This document shows, piece after piece, positions 30,586 through 34,698 of a stretch of 34,698 bases of DNA. The stretch's first letter is position 1, and each line of letters starts with the position of its first letter. The stretch comes from a virus: positions 1-34,698 of the IMG/VR virus record IMGVR_UViG_3300009151_000211; one strand, written 5' to 3'. A program made the translations under genes and the position numbers. The notes beneath the pieces are model-generated. The model saw only the letters and a program-made list of their open reading frames with translations. It was not told the DNA's origin and searched no databases.

Positions 30586-31052
30586 GGTTTGATCTTCAAC
30601 CCCTCATGATCGGCAATATAGCTTGCGGCTCGCGGGCCCTGCAAGTCTCCAATATCCTTCGGTAATACACTAACCGACTCACCTTTGACAGACTTGTAAG
30701 CGTTGCCACCCATGACGTTCGCCATGCTGATGCCACCGCCGCCGCCCCAGATGGCATTGTCGCCAGGACGCGCTTCCCGCATAGCCTCTTCTTGTTTGGA
30801 AACGGGAGCATTGTTCCGGGTGATGTAGTTTCCCTGGTTCTCCCCCTCACGTGTGCTCTTAATGTTCGTCATATTGAACTCTTTAGCCATGCCCTTGAGC
30901 GCACGATCAGCAGTCTTCGTTCTTGACGATATGTATGCCGGTGCTCGGAGGAACACCACACTGATTCCATGCTCGCACCCAGACGGGCATACAGGCTCCC
31001 ACGCCTCAAAAAACCCGTGATCCTCGCATTTGTAATCGCGCTTGATAGCCAT
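30582..31052 (-). CDS. Zinc-ribbon-like phage protein (156 aa)
   Basis: N-terminus DYKCEDHGFFEAWEPVCPSG then CEHG offers C/H ligands (C-x2-H ... C-x3-C-x-H) for a small zinc ribbon similar to FmdB-type domains. The rest has Gly-rich loops (IWGGGGGISMANVMGG). AGGGGAC precedes ATG 31052 and overlaps the upstream stop. Encoded between terminase and portal; conserved position in related phages, function unknown. Confidence 0.75.
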   Translation of the reverse strand: MAIKRDYKCEDHGFFEAWEPVCPSGCEHGISVVFLRAPAYISSRTKTADRALKGMAKEFNMTNIKSTREGENQGNYITRNNAPVSKQEEAMREARPGDNAIWGGGGGISMANVMGGNAYKSVKGESVSVLPKDIGDLQGPRAASYIADHEGLKIKP

Positions 31053-31053
31053 G

Positions 31054-31455
31054 TCAGTCCCCTTTTTTGCTGTTGAATTGTTGGTCTAGCCTTTGGCGTG
31101 AGTAATCCGCTCTGTTGCGAATGCCAACATCCATTTTCACTTGCCCATCAACCACCTGAAGTCCTAGGTGGCGATACATGCGAGGCTTTGGAACGCGGCG
31201 GTATTCGGTAAAGCGGGTGTTATACATACCCTGCATCACCGCGATCTCACCGTCTTCCCATTGCTTCAAAGCCCGGCTAACTCGGATCTGAGTCATTTCC
31301 GATATCGGAAGAGTCTTTGAGATAAAGTTCTTCTTGAACAGATCCTCGGTGATCCCAGCCACGTCGGCAAACAACGCCGCCGAAATACCGCGCTTCTTGT
31401 CTGCAAGAAACCGATCGATCCGTTCCATCAAAACCTTTTTGGGTAAGACGCTCAT
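31054..31455 (-). CDS. Hypothetical protein between TerL and portal (133 aa)
   Basis: Helical N-terminus (VLMERIDRFLADKKRGISAA, LFADVAGITEDLFKKNFI) that resembles an HTH/XRE-like fold, then EYRRVPKPRMYRHLGLQVV. Possibly DNA-binding or terminase-associated. ATG 31455 overlaps the TerL stop (TGATG). Confidence 0.7.
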   Translation of the reverse strand: MSVLPKKVLMERIDRFLADKKRGISAALFADVAGITEDLFKKNFISKTLPISEMTQIRVSRALKQWEDGEIAVMQGMYNTRFTEYRRVPKPRMYRHLGLQVVDGQVKMDVGIRNRADYSRQRLDQQFNSKKGD

Positions 31456-33215
31456 CAGGTGCCGTACAATCCAATGCCTTTGAGATAGTCTGATACGTTC
31501 TTCCCAACGCTCAATTGCTCAGGAGTGCTATTCTCTTGTGCCTTGCTAATGGCACGGCTCAGCTTCATCGCCACCAACCGGGGCTGCACTTGCTCTGCAT
31601 AAGCCGCTGCGGCCAACGCAGCACCAATCACCCGGTCATCCTTGCCCCGCCCGCCAGCCTCAATGGAAGCGCCATCACGCCGGATGGTCTTCATCTCGTC
31701 AATCAGATCCTGGCTGCAAACTCGCATCATGCCTCTCTCAAAATAATCCTTGAGATAACTCATCATCCGCTCTTTAGACGACACCGTAGTTACCCAACCC
31801 ATAGCATTGCTAGGCCCACTCAGCGTGTCGTTCTTGCGCCAAATGTAGTTTGTCATGTGGCCAAGCACATCCATTAAATCTTTGCCGTGTTGCCCGCCCA
31901 TGCTGACCGCTTGCCTACGCAAGTTGCGTAGTTCGTTGATGACGGCCTGTCCTGGCCCATTCACCTCAAGGTTCAATGTCGAGTTCTTATACGCACCTGC
32001 AAGATGGCTAATGACCCAAGCAAACTGGTAGGTGTTCATCTCGCTCGTCGCAAACTCAGCAACCTGCTCCATGCCGTCTGAATAACAACGCCATACGCTG
32101 ATGCAGAACCTATCGGCCCAATCACTGGACCCATACGCCGGATCGGCCCCGATGACGTAATACGCCGTGTCTATGGGCTGCTCCCAGATCCTGAGCGTAG
32201 CCAATTTGTCTGATGAACGGATAACCTCAGTGTCTGCAAAATGGGCGCCCATCACGTAACGGTAAACCTCGGGCAGCATCTTCTTTGCGTCCTTCATCGC
32301 ATCGGTGCAACGTGCGTTTGAAAAGAACGAACTGCCGGTCATGATGAAGGCGTAGTCTTCAGTCGGCGGAAACTCTTGATACATCAACGACTCATCGCGG
32401 ATTCCCTCAGCTAATTTCCAACGCCACCAAGCCATCTGACGCGAATTGATCTCCACGCCGTAAAGCTTCTTAATGTCGCGGACCCACTCCTTCTCTTCGC
32501 CGGTCAGTCTACCATCCCAATATACCTTGTAAACCGAAGTGTCTGCTTCGACAGAGTAGAACTGATTCCGCCACCAGCCACAAAAAATCGCCTTTTGAGT
32601 TCGCGCCCTTTTGGCCGTGACATACATATCATGGAACATGTTGAAGCCCCGCGCCGTGCTCTCAAACATATACAGCCGGTCGGGGTTGGTTTCTGCCAAC
32701 GAAGCCAGCAATGACGCCAAACCCTCTTCATCGCCCCATGAACTCGTTTCCGTCCCGTGCAGGTATGTAATAGCCTTACCACGCCCCAAAGTGCCTTTGG
32801 CCCTCAAGCCAGCCACCTGATAAAACAGACGACTGCGGTTCTTCAGCACCATCTGGTTCCGGTTGTGGCTATCAACAGGCATCTTCCATTCACGTGGCAA
32901 ATGCTCGTGATACATGCCCAAGGTGCTGCGGAACATTTCACGGTTTTCTTCGGTGTCAGTCACCAAAGTTGCCCCCAAACCAGGGTGCGTAAACACCCAG
33001 TAAAGGTCCAACGCCAAGCTGATGGTCGTGATGCCCTGCTGACGCCCTTTCAAGATCACAAAGTGATGAATATCATCCTCAAGACCCTTCTGCATCTCCT
33101 CCATCACATAAGTCTGAGTGCCAAGCAAAGTGCCTAGCTTCTTCAAACCCTGCTCTTTGGTCTCGATCTGAAGCTCAGCACAGAACTTGTAGAACTTCTT
33201 GATGTCGAATTTCAT
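31455..33215 (-). CDS. terL: Terminase large subunit
   Basis: A 586-residue protein. VILKGRQQGITT (residues 53-64) is the Walker A motif; AITYLHGTETSSWGD (148-162) is the Walker B region; QEFPPTEDYAF (280-290) is a typical TerL block; YVIGADPAYGSSDWADRF (353-370) with D358 and a late GRGKDDRVIGAALAAAAYA form the RNase-H-like nuclease site. It packages DNA by ATP hydrolysis and cuts concatemers. The ATG 33215 has only a weak site (GTGAGC). Confidence 0.93.
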   Translation of the reverse strand: MKFDIKKFYKFCAELQIETKEQGLKKLGTLLGTQTYVMEEMQKGLEDDIHHFVILKGRQQGITTISLALDLYWVFTHPGLGATLVTDTEENREMFRSTLGMYHEHLPREWKMPVDSHNRNQMVLKNRSRLFYQVAGLRAKGTLGRGKAITYLHGTETSSWGDEEGLASLLASLAETNPDRLYMFESTARGFNMFHDMYVTAKRARTQKAIFCGWWRNQFYSVEADTSVYKVYWDGRLTGEEKEWVRDIKKLYGVEINSRQMAWWRWKLAEGIRDESLMYQEFPPTEDYAFIMTGSSFFSNARCTDAMKDAKKMLPEVYRYVMGAHFADTEVIRSSDKLATLRIWEQPIDTAYYVIGADPAYGSSDWADRFCISVWRCYSDGMEQVAEFATSEMNTYQFAWVISHLAGAYKNSTLNLEVNGPGQAVINELRNLRRQAVSMGGQHGKDLMDVLGHMTNYIWRKNDTLSGPSNAMGWVTTVSSKERMMSYLKDYFERGMMRVCSQDLIDEMKTIRRDGASIEAGGRGKDDRVIGAALAAAAYAEQVQPRLVAMKLSRAISKAQENSTPEQLSVGKNVSDYLKGIGLYGT

Positions 33216-33239
33216 ACCATGCTCACTACGTAAAGGCTG

Positions 33240-33656
33240 CTAGTCCACATCAACCTTTGCCGGAAGCTCAGACTCGCCAACATAGACGTAACGGCGCTTT
33301 GACGTGGTGATGACATGACCCAATTTCCTGTTCTTCTGCGCACACAAACTCAAGATCGAACGCCACGACACCGGCACATAACCGTGCGGCCATAGCAACT
33401 GCTTCAAATCCTCCTGCGTCACACCATCCGCTCCAGACAGCATACACGCATCCAAAAACCTCACAGGCTGCTCAGCAGGCTTCACACGCCGCACATGAGC
33501 GCGATGATCCCCAGTCCCACGAGCATACTTCAAATATCCGAGAATCGTGGTCAAACTCACACCCTCGCTCTTGGCAATGTCGCGCAATCGCAAGTTGACC
33601 GCCCACATATTCAAGATCCGGTCCAAACGCCTCAGTGAATCCTCACGCATCCCCAT
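33240..33656 (-). CDS. HTH protein, possible small terminase
   Basis: From ATG 33656 the product has 138 residues: a HTH-like region (LRLRDIAKSEGVSLTTILGY, residues 22-41) and a second winged-helix-like domain (VTQEDLKQLLWPHGYVPVSW, KRRYVYVGE). As the first late gene directly before TerL it is the best candidate for the DNA-recognising small terminase, but a late transcriptional regulator is an alternative. A longer frame to 33719 exists; I reject it because a promoter-like TATATA lies inside it and it lacks a ribosome site. Confidence 0.72.
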   Translation of the reverse strand: MGMREDSLRRLDRILNMWAVNLRLRDIAKSEGVSLTTILGYLKYARGTGDHRAHVRRVKPAEQPVRFLDACMLSGADGVTQEDLKQLLWPHGYVPVSWRSILSLCAQKNRKLGHVITTSKRRYVYVGESELPAKVDVD

Positions 33657-33679
33657 ACCCCAAACCTTGCACGTAAAGT

Positions 33680-33708
33680 TATATACAGTTGCAAGAGGCT
33701 TTTGAAAA
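33680..33708 (-). promoter_or_regulatory. Candidate late promoter
   Basis: Minus-strand TTTTCA (33708-33703), a 17-base spacer and TATATA (33685-33680) lie 24 bases before ATG 33656. This would drive the whole 27-kb late operon. Confidence 0.4.
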
Positions 33709-33840
33709 GCAGGAAACATGGTTTTTCTTTGGGGGGAGGACGGAGATGGGCTCCCGCACGAGCGGCCCCGCGACCCAGGGCCGCGCCCACTCCAGAGCCA
33801 GCCGCCTAGGGCTGCTATAGGTCACATACCACTCACAGAC

Positions 33841-33897
33841 CTGTAGCAGTAGCTCTCGATAGAGCGTCACAGTCTATAGAACTGTGGCAGTAGCTCT
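33841..33897. repeat. Direct repeat pair plus two hairpins
   Basis: CTGTAGCAGTAGCTCT (33841-33856) and CTGTGGCAGTAGCTCT (33882-33897) match at 15 of 16 bases, 41 bp apart. Between them are GCTCT-CGAT-AGAGC (33852-33865) and CACAGT-ctataga-ACTGTG (33868-33886). Confidence 0.6.
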
Positions 33898-34006
33898 GAC
33901 CCATTAGCCCCTATATCATTACGGTAGCGCGGTGGATGTTGCAGCACACTCGGCACATTAACCGGTTGCTTTGCGTGGTGGCGCTGCGTCTGCTCCCCTG
34001 GCGTAT

Positions 34007-34046
34007 CTCTAGCTAGAGGCTATAGCTATATATAGCACGCGCGTGC
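34007..34046. repeat. Cluster of four palindromes
   Basis: CTCTAGCTAGAG (34007-34018), TATAGCTATA (34021-34030), GCTATATATAGC (34025-34036) and GCACGCGCGTGC (34035-34046) are all perfect palindromes packed into 40 bp. Confidence 0.65.
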
Positions 34047-34140
34047 GGGGGAGCATTTTGTTGATCGAGGGGGGGCTTGACAGGCCGTGCGTCGGATGGC
34101 ACGAAGGGGGCTAGGCAATCACGCCGAAGGAGACGAGACG

Positions 34141-34389
34141 ATGGCCGAGACACTCCGCCTTCGAGTTTACGCTGATCACCCTGTCGTCCATTTCGCCCTG
34201 TCGGGGGACTTGGTCGAGTGCTACCACAACACCTATACCGCGCTGTGGACGGCCGCCCATCGTGTGCACGGGTACGGCAAATCATACGCTACACCGCGCG
34301 ACGCTGTGGTGGCCCTGCTGCGTGCTGGTGGCTGCAGCAACATCCGCTTCGCTGACAGCAGCGACGCAGTCTGCATCAAGGAGATCTGA
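34141..34389 (+). CDS. Small orphan protein (82 aa)
   Basis: ATG 34141 has GAAGGAG eight bases upstream; the longer frame to 34087 lacks a site. The product (MAETLRLRVYADHPVVHFAL, LWTAAHRVHGYGKSYATPRD, DAVVALLRAGGCSNIRFADS) is alpha/beta and has no recognised motif. It forms a two-gene rightward unit with 34391-34678, opposite to the late operon. TTGACA at 34077-34082 could be a -35 box, but no good -10 follows. Confidence 0.65.
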   Translation: MAETLRLRVYADHPVVHFALSGDLVECYHNTYTALWTAAHRVHGYGKSYATPRDAVVALLRAGGCSNIRFADSSDAVCIKEI

Positions 34390-34390
34390 C

Positions 34391-34678
34391 GTGAACATCG
34401 CACTTGAGGCACTTCGCCGCGCCAAAGCCCTGGGCTTTACCTTCTGCGTCACATTCGACGGGGACGTGATTGACTATCAGGGCAACAACGTGAACGCCGC
34501 GTGGCGTGCTATCGTTGATTGCTCCGAGATCATGACCGTGATCTTTTTCGACGAGAATGGCACCCGCCGTGGTTTTTTGATGACTACAGCGCACGGCTTG
34601 GACATTGACGAAAACATCGTCGATTGCTCGGGTTCGGGTCCGATCGCGGACATTTGCGACGCAGTTTGCTCCATCTGA
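34391..34678 (+). CDS. Small orphan protein (95 aa)
   Basis: GTG 34391, one base after the previous stop, behind AAGGAGATCTGAC. The product (NIALEALRRAKALGFTFCVT, FDGDVIDYQGNNVNAAWRAI, IVDCSGSGPIADICDAVCSI) looks like a small alpha/beta fold with three or four cysteines. Unknown function. Its stop is 13 bases from the stop the truncated left gene would have in a circular map. Confidence 0.65.
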   Translation: MNIALEALRRAKALGFTFCVTFDGDVIDYQGNNVNAAWRAIVDCSEIMTVIFFDENGTRRGFLMTTAHGLDIDENIVDCSGSGPIADICDAVCSI

Positions 34679-34698
34679 TCAACCGGGGGGCTCAGGCC

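Larger units (their letters stand above)
33720..34140. other. Non-coding island with hairpins and palindromes
   Basis: About 420 bases with no convincing gene. Contents: a G-run (33729-33736), G+C-rich early part (33750-33800), 16-bp imperfect repeats at 33841 and 33882, hairpins at 33852-33865 and 33868-33886, and the palindrome cluster at 34007-34046. It separates the packaging genes from the rightward end genes; a packaging site, origin or control region is plausible. Confidence 0.6.

Noticed and set aside
33898-34013. Short frame near 33934 reading MLQHTRHINRLL
   Set aside because: No ribosome site and no reason beyond an open frame.
34077-34105. TTGACA as a promoter for the right-end genes
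   Set aside because: No acceptable -10 box at 16-18 bases; kept only as a remark.
33720-34140. tRNA or known ncRNA in the island
   Set aside because: No cloverleaf with TTCGA-type T loop and CCA-end arrangement could be traced on either strand.

Overview
The window reads as an almost gap-free tailed-phage genome with a short (podovirus-type) tail. It carries a terminase, P22-type portal, scaffold, HK97-type capsid, adaptor/nozzle pair, ejection proteins, tailspike and fibers. I see no tape measure, sheath, integrase, DNA or RNA polymerase, helicase, primase, tRNA, CRISPR or insertion sequence. The endolysin belongs to the DUF2778 type and several small proteins have an alphaproteobacterial flavour, so I infer an alphaproteobacterial host with moderate confidence. 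The absence of polymerases implies dependence on host replication and transcription enzymes.

Layout. (1) Positions 1-817, leftward: a replication-type gene with an Arc-like (RHH) N-terminus and a phage replication-protein C-terminus, followed by a gene cut by the window edge. (2) Positions 838-916: a divergent control region with candidate promoters in both directions and repeated GTGnCAC motifs. (3) Positions 952-5916, rightward: a tightly overlapping early operon with three small proteins, a YqaJ-type exonuclease, an HhH protein, a RecT-type annealing protein, an SSB-like protein, an Hjc-like resolvase, a glycosyltransferase, DUF551-like and hypothetical proteins, a 22-residue membrane micro-ORF and a double-HTH regulator. 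(4) Positions 33656 down to 5913, leftward: the late operon, starting with an HTH protein (possible small terminase) and TerL, then portal, scaffold and capsid, head and tail proteins, fibers, ejection proteins, a large structural protein, and a lysis cassette (exported Cys-rich protein, holin, endolysin). (5) Positions 33720-34140: a non-coding island rich in hairpins and palindromes. (6) Positions 34141-34678, rightward: two orphan small genes.

How it works together. The RHH/O-like protein probably opens an origin and may regulate its own divergent promoters. The exonuclease, annealing protein, SSB-like protein and resolvase form a Red-like recombination set suited to making concatemers for packaging. 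The leftward late operon then builds, packages and releases virions. The two window ends can be joined so that the truncated left gene closes after two codons, which suggests a complete circularly permuted genome; this is an inference.

Most interesting items: two paralogous Arg/Lys-rich micro-ORFs with strong ribosome sites between the portal and head genes; a possible lambda-style origin inside the replication gene; a zincin motif inside an ejection protein; four ~41-residue repeats inserted in the tail nozzle; and the palindrome cluster beside the packaging genes.
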